From: Castellaniella sp049673105
GTDB lineage: Bacteria > Pseudomonadota > Gammaproteobacteria > Burkholderiales > Burkholderiaceae_B
Direction: 5' to 3'
Assembly: GCF_049673105.1 (NCBI RefSeq)
Contig: NZ_JBATXG010000008.1
Span: 1-64,000, forward strand
Length of the DNA stretch: 64,000 nucleotides
Of this stretch, positions 1-10,185 are shown one piece after another (the stretch's first letter is position 1; each line of letters begins with the position of its first letter). Both the position numbers and the translations under genes were made by a program. The notes below the pieces were generated by a model. The model saw only the letters and a program-made list of their open reading frames with translations, made no database searches and was not told the DNA's origin.

Positions 1-1323
<1,323 letters not shown>

Positions 1324-1578
1324 CAGTGTGACTCCAGCGACCGCCTATCGCTCGAGCTGAGAGATACCAATCGAGGCCGACGTATGAAAAAAGTCTGGAA
1401 AGTGCCGCCGGCCGCGCCACAGAGTGGGCCGAGGTCCGGGGAATGCCGCGCAGTGACTGGTAAGCCGCGCGAAAGGCTGGATTATAGCGTGTTGCCCGGT
1501 AGATGGGGACTGTTATCTGGACGACTGCTTCCCTAAAATACGACATTCGCCCCGAGGGGCAGTTTCGATGAGGTCCGC
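1324..1578. other. intergenic region between divergent helicase and lemA
   Basis: These 255 bases hold the promoters of both neighbours. Reading frames through here carry no recognisable protein. I could not pick a convincing -35/-10 pair by eye. Confidence 0.4.
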
Positions 1579-2193
1579 ATGATCCGACGTTACCTGAACC
1601 TGGCCGCTGTGGCAGCCCTGACGCTGCTGCTGTCCGGCTGCGGCTATAACGAGATCCAGCGCCAGGACGAACAGGTCAAAGCCGCCTGGTCCCAGGTGCT
1701 GAACCAGTACGAACGCCGCGCCGATCTGGTGCCGAAACTGGTGTCCTCGGTCAACGCCTACATGGTCAACGAGCGCACCGTGCTGCAGCAGGTGACGGAA
1801 GCCCGCGCCAAAGTCGGCCAGATCCGGATCAGCGCCGACGACCTGTCCGATCCGGCGCTGGTGGCCCGTTTCGAGCAGGCGCAGGGGGCGCTGGGGTCCA
1901 GCCTGTCGCGCCTGCTGGCGGTCTCGGAAAATTATCCCCAACTGAAAAGCGATGGCTTGTTTCGCGACCTGATGACACAGCTCGAGGGCGCGGAAAACCG
2001 CATCGCCGTCGCGCGGGAACGATATGTGGGCGCCGTGCAGTCCTACAACCTGACGATCCGCCAGTTCCCCACGCTGATCACGGCCCGTGTATTCGGCTAT
2101 CAGCCCAAGGCGCAGTACGGCCTGGACAAAGAGGACAAGGTCATGCAGGACCCTGCGGTGACCTTTGATCTGCCGGCGGGCGCGGCGAAATGA
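1579..2193 (+). CDS. lemA: LemA family lipoprotein
   Basis: A 204-aa LemA-family protein. Residues 1-21 form a lipoprotein signal ending in the lipobox LLSGC, with Cys21 as the expected lipidation site, so the protein should be membrane-anchored. The rest is the helical LemA core, beginning YNEIQRQDEQVKAAW and including the family-typical stretch RRADLVPKLV. LemA proteins are widespread, but their biochemical role is unsettled. The stop codon overlaps the start of the downstream TPM-domain gene, a pairing seen in many bacteria, which suggests translational coupling and a shared envelope function. Confidence 0.9.
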   Translation: MIRRYLNLAAVAALTLLLSGCGYNEIQRQDEQVKAAWSQVLNQYERRADLVPKLVSSVNAYMVNERTVLQQVTEARAKVGQIRISADDLSDPALVARFEQAQGALGSSLSRLLAVSENYPQLKSDGLFRDLMTQLEGAENRIAVARERYVGAVQSYNLTIRQFPTLITARVFGYQPKAQYGLDKEDKVMQDPAVTFDLPAGAAK

Positions 2194-3086
2194 GACTGAC
2201 CGGCGTCTGGCGTCTGGCGGCGTGTTTGCTGAGCGCGGTCCTGGTGTGGCCGGCGGCGGCACAAAACGCCGATGCGGACGCCATCCCCGTGCCGGCCTGG
2301 ACGGCGCCGGTCATGGATCTCAGCAAGACGCTGGATGCCGGCCAGGTCCAGACGCTGACCCAGCAGGTGAGCACGCTGACGGCGCAGCAGGGGTCGCAAT
2401 TGTTTGTGCTGCTGGTGCCGACGACCGGCAATGAGACGATCGAACAATACGCCCGCAGGGTTTTCGATCAGTGGGCGGTGGGCCGCCAAGGCGTCGACGA
2501 TGGCGTGCTGCTGCTGGTGGCGGTGCAGGATCGCCGTGTGCGCATTGATGTCGGCTATGGCCTCGAAGGCGCCGTGCCGGATGTGGCCGCCGGACGCATC
2601 ATCCGTGAACAGATCACGCCGCATTTCGCCCAGGGCGATGTGTTCAGTGGCCTGCAGGCGGGGGTGTCGGCTTTGCAGATGCTGATGCGGGGCGAAGCCC
2701 TGCCGCCGCCTGCAAGCTCGGATGAGTCCTCGGGCGAATACGACGATGCGCCTTATGCCATGGTGCTGCCCTTGCTCGTGCTGGTGCTGGTCATGCCCTT
2801 CTGGCTGAGCGCCGTGCTGGCGGGTGGCTTCGTCTTTGTCGCGACGGGCAGCTGGGGGTGGGCGGCGCTGGGCGCGCTGGGCGGCCTGCTGTTTTCTGTG
2901 CTGGGACGCGTCCTGGGGGTGGCAGACAAGCTCGGTCGTGGCCGCGGTCGCTCGGGTCGTCGCGGGGGTAGGGGTGGAGGCGGTGGTTTCGGCGGTGGTT
3001 TCGGTGGCGGCGGTGGCGGCTTTGGTGGTGGTTCAGGCGGCGGCGGTGGCCGGGGCGGTGGCGGCGGCGCATCCGGCGGCTGGTAA
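2190..3086 (+). CDS. TPM-domain membrane protein (YgcG-like) with glycine-rich tail
   Basis: A 298-aa protein: a signal peptide (about residues 1-24), a TPM domain (about 40-165) with the usual start AWTAPVMDLSKTLD and central YGLEGAVPD, one or two membrane segments around 185-225, then a basic stretch and a glycine-rich C-terminus made of GGGGF-like repeats. TPM domains in other organisms are linked to photosystem II repair or phosphatase activity; in LemA-associated bacterial proteins the role is unknown. The start overlaps lemA by four bases (ATGA). The Gly-rich tail is a family hallmark, probably extracytoplasmic or disordered. Confidence 0.88.
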   Translation: MRLTGVWRLAACLLSAVLVWPAAAQNADADAIPVPAWTAPVMDLSKTLDAGQVQTLTQQVSTLTAQQGSQLFVLLVPTTGNETIEQYARRVFDQWAVGRQGVDDGVLLLVAVQDRRVRIDVGYGLEGAVPDVAAGRIIREQITPHFAQGDVFSGLQAGVSALQMLMRGEALPPPASSDESSGEYDDAPYAMVLPLLVLVLVMPFWLSAVLAGGFVFVATGSWGWAALGALGGLLFSVLGRVLGVADKLGRGRGRSGRRGGRGGGGGFGGGFGGGGGGFGGGSGGGGGRGGGGGASGGW

Positions 3087-3147
3087 GCCGCTTGCCGCCA
3101 TGGCGCCGCCGCCCGTGTCTGCCGGGCTCGGCCGCCGCTGATCGGCG

Positions 3148-4623
3148 TTATAGCGCCAGGAACAGAGCCTGCGCCATCTGGCCGATCAGTTGTTCACGAC
3201 GCTGATCCGGGCTGGATGTCTCGCCGATGGCCGACCAGGATGGGTGTGTGCGGGCTTCGTCCAGAATGGTCTGCACCTCAGCCGGCAGGCGGCGCTGGGC
3301 GTCGCCAGGCGCTTGGTCGGCGCCATTCGACGGTTCCGTCTCGGTGGCGTCGTCGGCGGGTGGCTCGTGCGCGTCCAGATCCCCGACCGGCATCATCAGA
3401 TCCTGATCAATGGGGCGCATGGCGGCGTGTCCCCGGCATTCCAGCGCCCGCACCAAGGCCAGCTGGCGCAGCCCCAACAGATGCAGCACCGGATCGTCCA
3501 CGGTCATTTCCATATTGCCCGCCAGACGGCCCATCAGTCGCTTGCCCCATTGATTGGCGCCTTGCCAGGCCCCGCCGATCGCGGCGCCCAGCAAGGTGGC
3601 GGCGCCCAGGCTCAGGCCGCCGGTCAGCATGTCCACCGTAGCGCCGGCCATCGCGCCGGTGGCCAGACCTTTTCCGACCTGGACGCCGAAATGCCGTAGT
3701 GTTTGGGGATTGAACAGATCCATGCCCCAGCGTTCGCCTTCCAGCGGCAGGGGGTGGTGTGGAAAGGTCGCTTTGCTGAAGCGGTAGCGCTTCAGCAGCG
3801 CATGCACGCAGTCCTGTTCGCGATCGCGTGTGCGCTTGCGCAGCACCAGCGTGACAGTGGCCATGTCGGTGGGGTCCTGTGCGCAGGGCAGGCGCAAGGC
3901 GGCGGCATCCATCAGCAGTTCGGCGATCAAACGGGTGGCATCCTGCAGGCGTTTGAGGCGCTGCTGGCCCAGGTCGGTGCGCAAGGCCGCCAGGGTGGCG
4001 GACTGCGTGTCCAGCATCAGCGCCAGGCGATCCAGCATCTGGCTTTCGCCGTCCAGCGCCGGGGCTACGGTATCGAAATCCACGGTCGTGTGCAGGCCAA
4101 GCCGCGCCAAGGCTTCGCGCCAGGCCGCGACGTTGGCCAGCGGGTTGCGGGTGAAGTTCAAAATGGGCAGGATGGGCCGGCCACAGGCCGCCAGCAACGT
4201 CAATTCGTCCCGGTGTTTGGGCAGCACCGGATCGCGGGCATCGATGACGTACAGCGCGGCATCGGCGCTCAGCACCGTGGACAGCACGCGGCATTCCTGT
4301 TCGAAGCGTCCGACGGATTCGGGGCTGTCCAGCAGCCTCTGGATGCGCTCCGGGCCGTCGGGCCGTTCCTGGGGGGCGATCAGCTGGTCCAGGTAGTCCA
4401 ACACGCCCATGGCGTCTTCCAGGCCGGGGGTGTCGCGCAGGGTGAGCATGGGCCTGCCGCTGTTCGACAGCAATTGGGCGCTTTCGACATGGCGGGTCGT
4501 GCCGGGCTGATCTGCCACCTCACCGAACTGCTCGTCGCGCAGCAAGGTGCGCAGCAGGGATGTTTTGCCGGTGTTGGTGTGGCCGACCACGGCCAGATCG
4601 ATGGGGGATGTGGCGTCAGTCAT
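3148..4623 (-). CDS. GTPase with C-terminal DUF3482 domain
   Basis: A 491-aa protein from the ATG chosen here. The N-terminal third is an Era/EngA-like G domain: P-loop GHTNTGKT (residues 14-21), a switch with PGTTRHVE, and DTPG (64-67). The canonical G4 NKxD is not evident; the equivalent position reads NFTRNP, so base specificity may be altered. The rest matches the DUF3482 pattern and has a small Gly/Ala-rich hydrophobic stretch (about residues 305-340) that could insert in membrane. ATG at 4623 overlaps the stop of the upstream DUF2868 gene; a TTG at 4647 would add 8 residues. GTPase/DUF3482 and DUF2868 genes are commonly paired, so the two products probably act together, function unknown. 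Confidence 0.85.
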   Translation of the reverse strand: MTDATSPIDLAVVGHTNTGKTSLLRTLLRDEQFGEVADQPGTTRHVESAQLLSNSGRPMLTLRDTPGLEDAMGVLDYLDQLIAPQERPDGPERIQRLLDSPESVGRFEQECRVLSTVLSADAALYVIDARDPVLPKHRDELTLLAACGRPILPILNFTRNPLANVAAWREALARLGLHTTVDFDTVAPALDGESQMLDRLALMLDTQSATLAALRTDLGQQRLKRLQDATRLIAELLMDAAALRLPCAQDPTDMATVTLVLRKRTRDREQDCVHALLKRYRFSKATFPHHPLPLEGERWGMDLFNPQTLRHFGVQVGKGLATGAMAGATVDMLTGGLSLGAATLLGAAIGGAWQGANQWGKRLMGRLAGNMEMTVDDPVLHLLGLRQLALVRALECRGHAAMRPIDQDLMMPVGDLDAHEPPADDATETEPSNGADQAPGDAQRRLPAEVQTILDEARTHPSWSAIGETSSPDQRREQLIGQMAQALFLAL

Positions 4624-6013
4624 GGCGGGCGGATCCGATGTGTTCAAGCCAGGTGTTCAGGTCGGGAACCTGCTGCAGATTTTGTCGGGCCAGGACCTGA
4701 TCCCAGGCCTGGCGGCGTGCGGCGGGGCCGCCCAGGCACAGGACCCGCAGGTCGGGACAGCTGTGCTTTAGCTCGTCGAACCAGGCGGCAGTGCCGCGAT
4801 CCGGAGTCAGCCGAGCGTCGCAGACCAGCAGCAGGTGCGCTGCATCGGCCTGCGTGCGGATGCGCTGGCGGTCGGCGCGGCTGTCGCAGCGCCCCAGATC
4901 GTGCACGGTGCCGGGCAGGCCGTCGGGCGGCCAGGGCAGATCCGGACCCAGTTCGCAGGCCAGCACGGCGGCATGCCGGGCGGGCAGGCGGGCGGCGCGG
5001 GCGTCGGTCCGTACCGGGGCGACCGGGGGCGCGGGACCGTCCGTGCCCAATATTTCGTGGGTGGGCATCAGGCGTTCGCGCAATTCCAGCCAGCCGGGCA
5101 AGTCGGGGTCGATGCTCAGGCCTTGGATGCGCAGGCGCAGCCACGCGCCGCAGACGGCCAGGGACAGCAAGCGGGGCAGCAGGCCCCAACAGACCAGACA
5201 GCCGATCAACCATAGGGACCAGTCGGCCTGGATGGCGGCGGCAGCGCTGGCGGCGTCGCCCATGCTCTGGGCCACGGTCTGGTGGTCGGGGGACGGGAAG
5301 CCCAATAGCCGGGGCAGGCTGCTTAGCCATTGGCTGAAGACCGTGAAAGCCTGCGGCGACAGCAGCGTCGTTTCCCAGTGAAAGGTATAGCTGCGCGTGC
5401 TCAGCAGCACGATGAGCGTGGGGATGGCGCCCAGATAAGCGGTGGTCCAGGCGCCGTGGCTTAGCAGGCCGAGAGTGGGTTTCCAGGCCCGCACGCGCAT
5501 CAGCAGCGACAGAAAGGCCTGGGCGGCCAGCGCGGCATCCGGGCCGCGCACGATCTTGCGAGTCAGCCATAACCAGGCGCGCGACAGCGCGGTGGCGGGC
5601 TGCAGGCCCGGCAGGCAGCTGAAGAGCCAGATCAACAGTGTCAGGGCGTGCAGTCCCAGCAGCCCCAGCAGGGCCGATGCCAGGTTGACCGAGCCCTGGC
5701 CCTGGTTCAGGGCGGCGGTCGCCGCCGCGATGCCCGCCAGGCCGGCGGCCAGCCACAGGACGATCAGCGCCCAGCGGGCGCCGTGGGTCCATTGGTCCAG
5801 GCAGTCCTGCAGCGTGCCGTGTCGCGCCAGCCAGGCGGCGCGCGCCAGGATGCGTGGCTCTAATCGAGCGGGTTCGCGCAAGGCGGCCTGACAGGCGGCG
5901 CGATCTTCCAGCGGCCCCCAGTGCGCCTCGCGCAGGCGCACAGCCTCGGCGCGCCAATGCTGCAGCAGCGGCGCGTCGGGGCGAGCGGGAGAAGAAAGAG
6001 AGCCGTTCCTCAT
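4616..6013 (-). CDS. DUF2868 domain-containing membrane protein
   Basis: A 465-aa protein from ATG 6013 (MRNGSLSSPARP). The open frame extends upstream to 6157, but that would run into the neighbouring DUF1850 gene and encodes no conserved sequence. Four hydrophobic segments are visible, near residues 100-125, 140-165, 205-230 and 270-300, followed by a soluble C-terminal domain. It is the usual partner of the GTPase/DUF3482 protein encoded directly downstream, with which it overlaps by 8 bases. It probably forms the membrane anchor of that GTPase; this is inference from gene pairing. Confidence 0.82.
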   Translation of the reverse strand: MRNGSLSSPARPDAPLLQHWRAEAVRLREAHWGPLEDRAACQAALREPARLEPRILARAAWLARHGTLQDCLDQWTHGARWALIVLWLAAGLAGIAAATAALNQGQGSVNLASALLGLLGLHALTLLIWLFSCLPGLQPATALSRAWLWLTRKIVRGPDAALAAQAFLSLLMRVRAWKPTLGLLSHGAWTTAYLGAIPTLIVLLSTRSYTFHWETTLLSPQAFTVFSQWLSSLPRLLGFPSPDHQTVAQSMGDAASAAAAIQADWSLWLIGCLVCWGLLPRLLSLAVCGAWLRLRIQGLSIDPDLPGWLELRERLMPTHEILGTDGPAPPVAPVRTDARAARLPARHAAVLACELGPDLPWPPDGLPGTVHDLGRCDSRADRQRIRTQADAAHLLLVCDARLTPDRGTAAWFDELKHSCPDLRVLCLGGPAARRQAWDQVLARQNLQQVPDLNTWLEHIGSARHD

Positions 6014-6069
6014 GAAGACCGAAGATGCGGGAAAAAGAAGATGATACCGAGTTTTACAGGCCGGGTCCG

Positions 6070-6480
6070 CTAAGGCTGGCGGCAGGGCTGCAGCAGCGTC
6101 ACGTCGCCATCGGTCGGGATGAGCGCGCCTAGCGGTTCGCAGCGCCCCGCAACGCACCAGTCATAATCGGCGGTGTAAGGCGATCGGGTCAGGCGCAGGA
6201 TGCTGAGCGGCGGCGTGTGCGGCTGATATTCGTACCAGCCGTCCGCGTGATGCACCGCATCCGGCGGCGGGTCCATGCCGGCCCCTGAACCCAGGACGCG
6301 GGCATGACCGGCGATCAAAAGGGGGGTGCCGTCGGCATCCGCCTGAACCCGGTAGTCTTCTTCCCAGCGGATCTTTTCGATGGAATGCGTCCAGGCCAGA
6401 GTGAAGGCCTGGACGGGGACAAAGCGCGGCGGCGCCTGGGCCGCCGCCAGCGTCAGGCAGACGCCCAGCGCTCCCAGCAT
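6070..6480 (-). CDS. DUF1850 domain-containing protein
   Basis: A 136-aa protein with an N-terminal hydrophobic leader (residues 1-14), then the DUF1850 core recognisable by FTLAWTHSIEKIRWEEDYRV and a later GWYEYQP segment. DUF1850 genes typically sit immediately downstream of fused TRAP transporter permeases of the TAXI type, as here: its ATG overlaps the permease stop by one base (TGATG). A role as accessory factor of the transporter is inferred from that conserved linkage; no activity is known. Confidence 0.85.
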   Translation of the reverse strand: MLGALGVCLTLAAAQAPPRFVPVQAFTLAWTHSIEKIRWEEDYRVQADADGTPLLIAGHARVLGSGAGMDPPPDAVHHADGWYEYQPHTPPLSILRLTRSPYTADYDWCVAGRCEPLGALIPTDGDVTLLQPCRQP

Positions 6481-8501
6481 CAGACAGCCTGGGTGTGCGG
6501 GGGCAGAGTGCGCCGGCTGCGCAGCAGATGCCAGACCAGGAACACGGCGGTGGCGGCAAAGCCGATCTCGTCGGTCAGGGGCATGGCGGCCACCAGCAGC
6601 GCAGCGGCCAGCACGATGTAGACACGCTCGAAGAGATTAAGCCGGGTCTTCAGGAAACCGGTGATGCCGGCTGCCCATAGCGTGATGGCCAGCAGTGCCT
6701 TGAGGACGATGTAGACCGTGTCCCAGGCGGTGCCGCCTTGCAGCATCAGGGCGGGGGAATAGACCGCCATGTACGGCACGACAAAGCCGGCTGCCGCCAC
6801 CCGCAGCGCCTGGATGCTGATCTTCAGCCCGTTTTCGCGCGCGATCGGCGCGGCGGCGAAGGCTGCCAGCGCGACCGGCGGCGTCAGATCGGCCATGATG
6901 CCGAAGTAGAACACGAACATGTGCGAGACGATCAGCGGCACGCCCAGTTTCAGCAGGATCGGCGCCGCCAGCGAGCTGGTGATGATGTAGTTCGGGATCG
7001 TCGGGATGCCCATGCCCAGCACCAGGCAGGTGATCATGGTCAGGAACAGCGCCAGGAACAGGCTGTCCTCGCCGATGGCGATCACCTGCCCGCCGAATTC
7101 GGCGGCGACCCCGGTCAGGTTGATGATGCCGATGATCACACCCACCAGGGCGCAGGCCGTCGCCACGGACAGGGCGTTGCGGGCGCCTTCCGCCAGGGAA
7201 TTCAAGGCTAGTTTGAGCGCGTCTTTGCCATGCCGTAGAAACAGCAGAATGGCGACCAGGACTGCGATGATGACGAAGAAATCCGTGACCCCGAATTTTA
7301 CGAAGCCGGCGCAGGCGATGCCTAACAGCAGCCAGAACAGATAGCGCAGCATCATGGGGCGCGCGCCCTGGATCACAGCGGCCCCGAAAATCAGGATCAC
7401 GGTCAGACCCAGGCCGACGGTGCCCGAAAACAGCGGCGTGTAGCCTGAGAACAGCAGAGCCACCAGGCCGACCAGGGGGATCAGCAGATACCAGCTTTTG
7501 CGCACGGCGGCCCAGGGGTCGGGACAGTCTTCCTTTGCCAGGCCGTGGAGACCGCGCCGACCGGCCTCGAAGTGCACGGTCAGAAATGCGGTCGTGAAAT
7601 ACAGGATGGCCGGAATGATGGCGGCTTTGACGACTTCGATGTAAGGAATGTTCAGGGTTTCCGCCATGATGAAGGCGACTGCCCCCATCACCGGGGGCAT
7701 GATCTGCCCGCCCATGCTGGACGTGGCTTCAACCCCGCCGGCAAAGGCCGGGGAATAGCCGAAGCGCTTCATCAGCGGAATGGTGAACTGGCCGGTCGTG
7801 ACCACATTGGCCACCCCCGAGCCGTTGATCGTGCCCATCAGGCCGGAGCTGACCACCGAGACTTTCGCCGGGCCGCCGCGCGTGTGCCCGACCATGCCCA
7901 TCGAAAAATCGCTGAACAGCTTGATCATGCCTGCCTGCTCCAGAAAGGCACCGAACAGGATGAACAGGTAGATGTAGGTGGACGATACGTAGGTGGGAGT
8001 GCCGTAGATGCCTTCGACCCCGAAACTCATGGTGCTGACGATCTGGTCCAGCCCGTAACCCCGGTGCATGAATGGACCGGGGATGTATTGGCCAAACAGG
8101 CCGTAGGCCAGGAAGATCCCGCAGATGATGGGCAGCGCCCAGCCCATCATGCGACGCGTGGCCTCGAAGACCAGGATGATGGTGAGGATGCCGATCACCA
8201 TGTCGGCGTCGGTCATCTGGCCGGCGCGCGCCGTCAGGTCGGCTTCGTAGAACCAGTGGTACAGGCTGGTCAGAAAGCCGATGCCGCCCAGGGTCCAGCC
8301 GATGAGCGCGCCCAGGCGACCGCTGCGAGCGTACAAGGTGAATACCATCAGCAGGACGAAGCCGACGTGGATGGCGCGGATGACTTGGCTGGACAAGGGG
8401 CTGTAGGCCGCCGTCCAGATCTGGAAGGCGGAGAAGATCACTGCGATCCAGAAAACACTGCGCGACAGGGGTTTGTCGGCGAGATCGTGTGCAGAACTCA
8501 T
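6480..8501 (-). CDS. TRAP transporter, fused 4TM/12TM permease (TAXI-type)
   Basis: A 673-aa polytopic inner-membrane protein carrying both the small (DctQ-like) and large (DctM-like) TRAP subunits in one chain. The DctM part shows conserved Gly-rich loops such as SGLMGTINGSGVANVVTTG, MGGQIMPPVMGAVAF, GMGIPTIPNYI and ADLTPPVALA. It moves an organic anion with sodium, receiving the substrate from a periplasmic binding protein. The TAXI binding protein is encoded just upstream on the same strand, and a hairpin separates the two. Substrates of TAXI systems include glutamate and other dicarboxylates; the actual substrate here cannot be read from the sequence. Confidence 0.93.
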   Translation of the reverse strand: MSSAHDLADKPLSRSVFWIAVIFSAFQIWTAAYSPLSSQVIRAIHVGFVLLMVFTLYARSGRLGALIGWTLGGIGFLTSLYHWFYEADLTARAGQMTDADMVIGILTIILVFEATRRMMGWALPIICGIFLAYGLFGQYIPGPFMHRGYGLDQIVSTMSFGVEGIYGTPTYVSSTYIYLFILFGAFLEQAGMIKLFSDFSMGMVGHTRGGPAKVSVVSSGLMGTINGSGVANVVTTGQFTIPLMKRFGYSPAFAGGVEATSSMGGQIMPPVMGAVAFIMAETLNIPYIEVVKAAIIPAILYFTTAFLTVHFEAGRRGLHGLAKEDCPDPWAAVRKSWYLLIPLVGLVALLFSGYTPLFSGTVGLGLTVILIFGAAVIQGARPMMLRYLFWLLLGIACAGFVKFGVTDFFVIIAVLVAILLFLRHGKDALKLALNSLAEGARNALSVATACALVGVIIGIINLTGVAAEFGGQVIAIGEDSLFLALFLTMITCLVLGMGIPTIPNYIITSSLAAPILLKLGVPLIVSHMFVFYFGIMADLTPPVALAAFAAAPIARENGLKISIQALRVAAAGFVVPYMAVYSPALMLQGGTAWDTVYIVLKALLAITLWAAGITGFLKTRLNLFERVYIVLAAALLVAAMPLTDEIGFAATAVFLVWHLLRSRRTLPPHTQAV

Positions 8502-8523
8502 GAGTGGGGTTCCGTTGAGTTAT

Positions 8524-8554
8524 AAGCCCCCTCGGGGGTTGCCGGAGGGGGCTT
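8524..8554 (-). terminator. hairpin between TAXI binding-protein and permease genes
   Basis: A perfect 10-bp stem, AAGCCCCCTC pairing with GAGGGGGCTT across an 11-base loop. It lies between the binding-protein stop and the permease start. There is only a weak T-rich tail on the minus strand, so it may act as partial terminator or 3' end stabiliser, giving more binding protein than permease. Confidence 0.6.
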
Positions 8555-8583
8555 TGGGTGTTGCTTGGTGCGTGGCGCTGATC

Positions 8584-9540
8584 TTATTTGATCAGGCCGA
8601 CTTCCTTGTAGTAGCGCTCGGCGCCGGGGTGGACCGGAACAGGCATGCCTTTCAGGGCGTTGGCCAGTTCGATCGTCTTGGCGGAATTATGCGTGGATTT
8701 CAGGGTGTCCAGCTGCTCGTAGAAGACCTTGGTCATCTGGTAGACCAGATCGTCGGAGACGGATGCAGAGGTGATCAGGAAGTTGGGCACCGCCACGGTC
8801 GGCGTGTCGCCTTCCATGCCTTCGTAGGTGTCACCCGGAATGGTGGCCGGCTGGTAGGCGGCATTGTTGATTTTTGCCACGACGTCGGCGGGGATGGGTA
8901 CCACCGCGATCTTCACCGAGGTCGCCAGGTCACGGATCGAGGACACGCCCAGGCCGGCCGATTGCAGGGTCACATCCAGCTGACGGTTTTTCATCAGCTC
9001 GACGGATTCGCCAAAGGGCAGGTATTCGACCTTTGAGAAATCGGCATAGGTCAGCCCGGCGGCTTTCAGCACGGCGCGGGCGTTCAGTTCGGTGCCCGAG
9101 CGCGCGGCGCCGACGGAAATGCGTTTGCCTTTCAGGTCGGCCAGGGTTTTGATGCCCGAATCGGCGTTGGCCACGATCTGGATGTAGTTGTTGTAAGTGC
9201 CGGTCATGCCGCGCAGATCCTTGAGCGGGGCCTTGAAGCCGGCTTCGGCGTTGCCGGTATAGGCGTCGGCTACCGTATCAGCCAGGGCGAAGGCCAGTTC
9301 GCCGCGCCCGGCCTGGATCAGGTTCATGTTTTCAGCCGAGGCCTTCGTCACCTGGGCGGTGGATTTGGCGTCGGGGATGTGCTTGTTATAGATCTGCGAC
9401 AGGGCGACACCCATGGGGTAGTAGACGCCGCTTTGACCGCCGGTCAGGATATTGATGAATTTTGTGTCGGCGTGGGCCGGAACCGAAGCGACGGCTGCAG
9501 CGGTCATGGCGACCGTGACCAGCCATTTCGTCATTTTCAT
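8584..9540 (-). CDS. TAXI-family TRAP transporter solute-binding protein
   Basis: A 318-aa periplasmic protein. Start at ATG 9540 is preferred: it follows AGAGGA by 9 bases and begins directly with a signal peptide (MKMTKWLVTVAM, cleavage after AHA near residue 24). The open frame continues upstream to 9606 without a signal-like sequence. TAXI signature segments include FINILTGGQSGVYYPMG near the mature N-terminus and RISVGAARSGTELNAR in the middle. It captures an organic acid in the periplasm and hands it to the fused permease encoded downstream. Confidence 0.92.
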   Translation of the reverse strand: MKMTKWLVTVAMTAAAVASVPAHADTKFINILTGGQSGVYYPMGVALSQIYNKHIPDAKSTAQVTKASAENMNLIQAGRGELAFALADTVADAYTGNAEAGFKAPLKDLRGMTGTYNNYIQIVANADSGIKTLADLKGKRISVGAARSGTELNARAVLKAAGLTYADFSKVEYLPFGESVELMKNRQLDVTLQSAGLGVSSIRDLATSVKIAVVPIPADVVAKINNAAYQPATIPGDTYEGMEGDTPTVAVPNFLITSASVSDDLVYQMTKVFYEQLDTLKSTHNSAKTIELANALKGMPVPVHPGAERYYKEVGLIK

Positions 9541-9688
9541 GGTGTGCATTCCTCTGAGACGGACGGAGATTGATCTCGCATGGTAGCAGGACCACCGTGC
9601 AGTCAAACCTGGGAATCACCCTAGGAATGGCGCGGTTTCCCCGGTTTTGCCCGCAGAGGCACGGGTGAACGACCGGGGTTCAGGGGCA

Positions 9689-10084
9689 TCAAGCGGTTTG
9701 CGGTTTATAGGCGGTGACGTCCATTTCCACCTTGGCGTCGACCATCAGGCGCGATTCGACCGTGGATCGGGCCGGGCGATGCGCGCCCAGGCATTCCATA
9801 TAGACGCGGTTGAACGCGCCGAAGTCGCGGGCGTCTTCCAGCCAGACGCTGATCTTGCAGACGTCGTCCAAGGTGCAGCCCGCCAGGGCCAGCGCGCGGC
9901 GCAGGTTCTCGAAGACCTGGCGGGTCTGCGCTTCGATGCCGCCTGCGACCAGTTCGCCTTGTGCGTCGACCGGCACCTGCCCGGAGACAAACACAAAGTC
10001 GCCGGCGCGCACGGCGGGCGAAAAGGGACGGATCTGGCGATCGGATGCGTTGGGTTCCCCACCCAGAAGTTGCAAAGAAGACAT
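9689..10084 (-). CDS. RidA family protein (enamine/imine deaminase)
   Basis: A 131-aa YjgF/YER057c/UK114 protein. The conserved elements are VFVSGQVPVD, FENLRRALALAG and the C-terminal PARSTVE with the catalytic-type arginine. RidA proteins hydrolyse reactive enamines and imines made by PLP enzymes that dehydrate or deaminate serine and threonine. ATG 10084 has AAGG upstream; a longer frame from 10129 is not conserved. The gene is divergent from an ABC transporter/PLP-deaminase operon, and its start lies 14 bases from a HexR-like inverted repeat, so it probably detoxifies the enamine made by the PLP enzyme at 15.7 kb. Confidence 0.9.
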   Translation of the reverse strand: MSSLQLLGGEPNASDRQIRPFSPAVRAGDFVFVSGQVPVDAQGELVAGGIEAQTRQVFENLRRALALAGCTLDDVCKISVWLEDARDFGAFNRVYMECLGAHRPARSTVESRLMVDAKVEMDVTAYKPQTA

Positions 10085-10097
10085 GTGATGACCTTGA

Positions 10098-10112
10098 TGT
10101 AATAAATTTACA
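10098..10112 (-). promoter_or_regulatory. HexR-like inverted repeat (site 1), upstream of ridA
   Basis: On the minus strand it reads TGTAAATTTATTACA, close to TGTAATTAAATTACA known for HexR, another RpiR-family regulator. It matches 13 of 15 bases of site 2. Probable operator of the RpiR regulator encoded at 16997. Confidence 0.55.
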
Positions 10113-10136
10113 GGGAAAACCCTGAACATGAAAATA

Positions 10137-10165
10137 TTGACAGGAATTCGGCCTCAAAATAGGAT
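10137..10165 (+). promoter_or_regulatory. candidate sigma-70 promoter of the ABC transporter operon
   Basis: TTGACA at 10137-10142, a 17-base spacer, and TAGGAT at 10160-10165. The predicted transcription start near 10172 falls on site 2 of the HexR-like repeats, which suits repression. Confidence 0.6.
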
Positions 10166-10170
10166 GTCGA

Positions 10171-10185
10171 TGTAATTTTATTACT
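10171..10185 (+). promoter_or_regulatory. HexR-like inverted repeat (site 2), upstream of ABC operon
   Basis: TGTAATTTTATTACT lies just after the -10 element and 14 bases before the first ATG, with GAGGAG (RBS) following. Its near twin lies at 10098-10112 in opposite orientation. Confidence 0.55.

Noticed and set aside
3703..5337. 544-codon open frame on the plus strand
   Set aside because: It runs antisense to the GTPase/DUF3482 and DUF2868 genes and is a high-GC codon-bias shadow rich in Gln, Gly and Arg.
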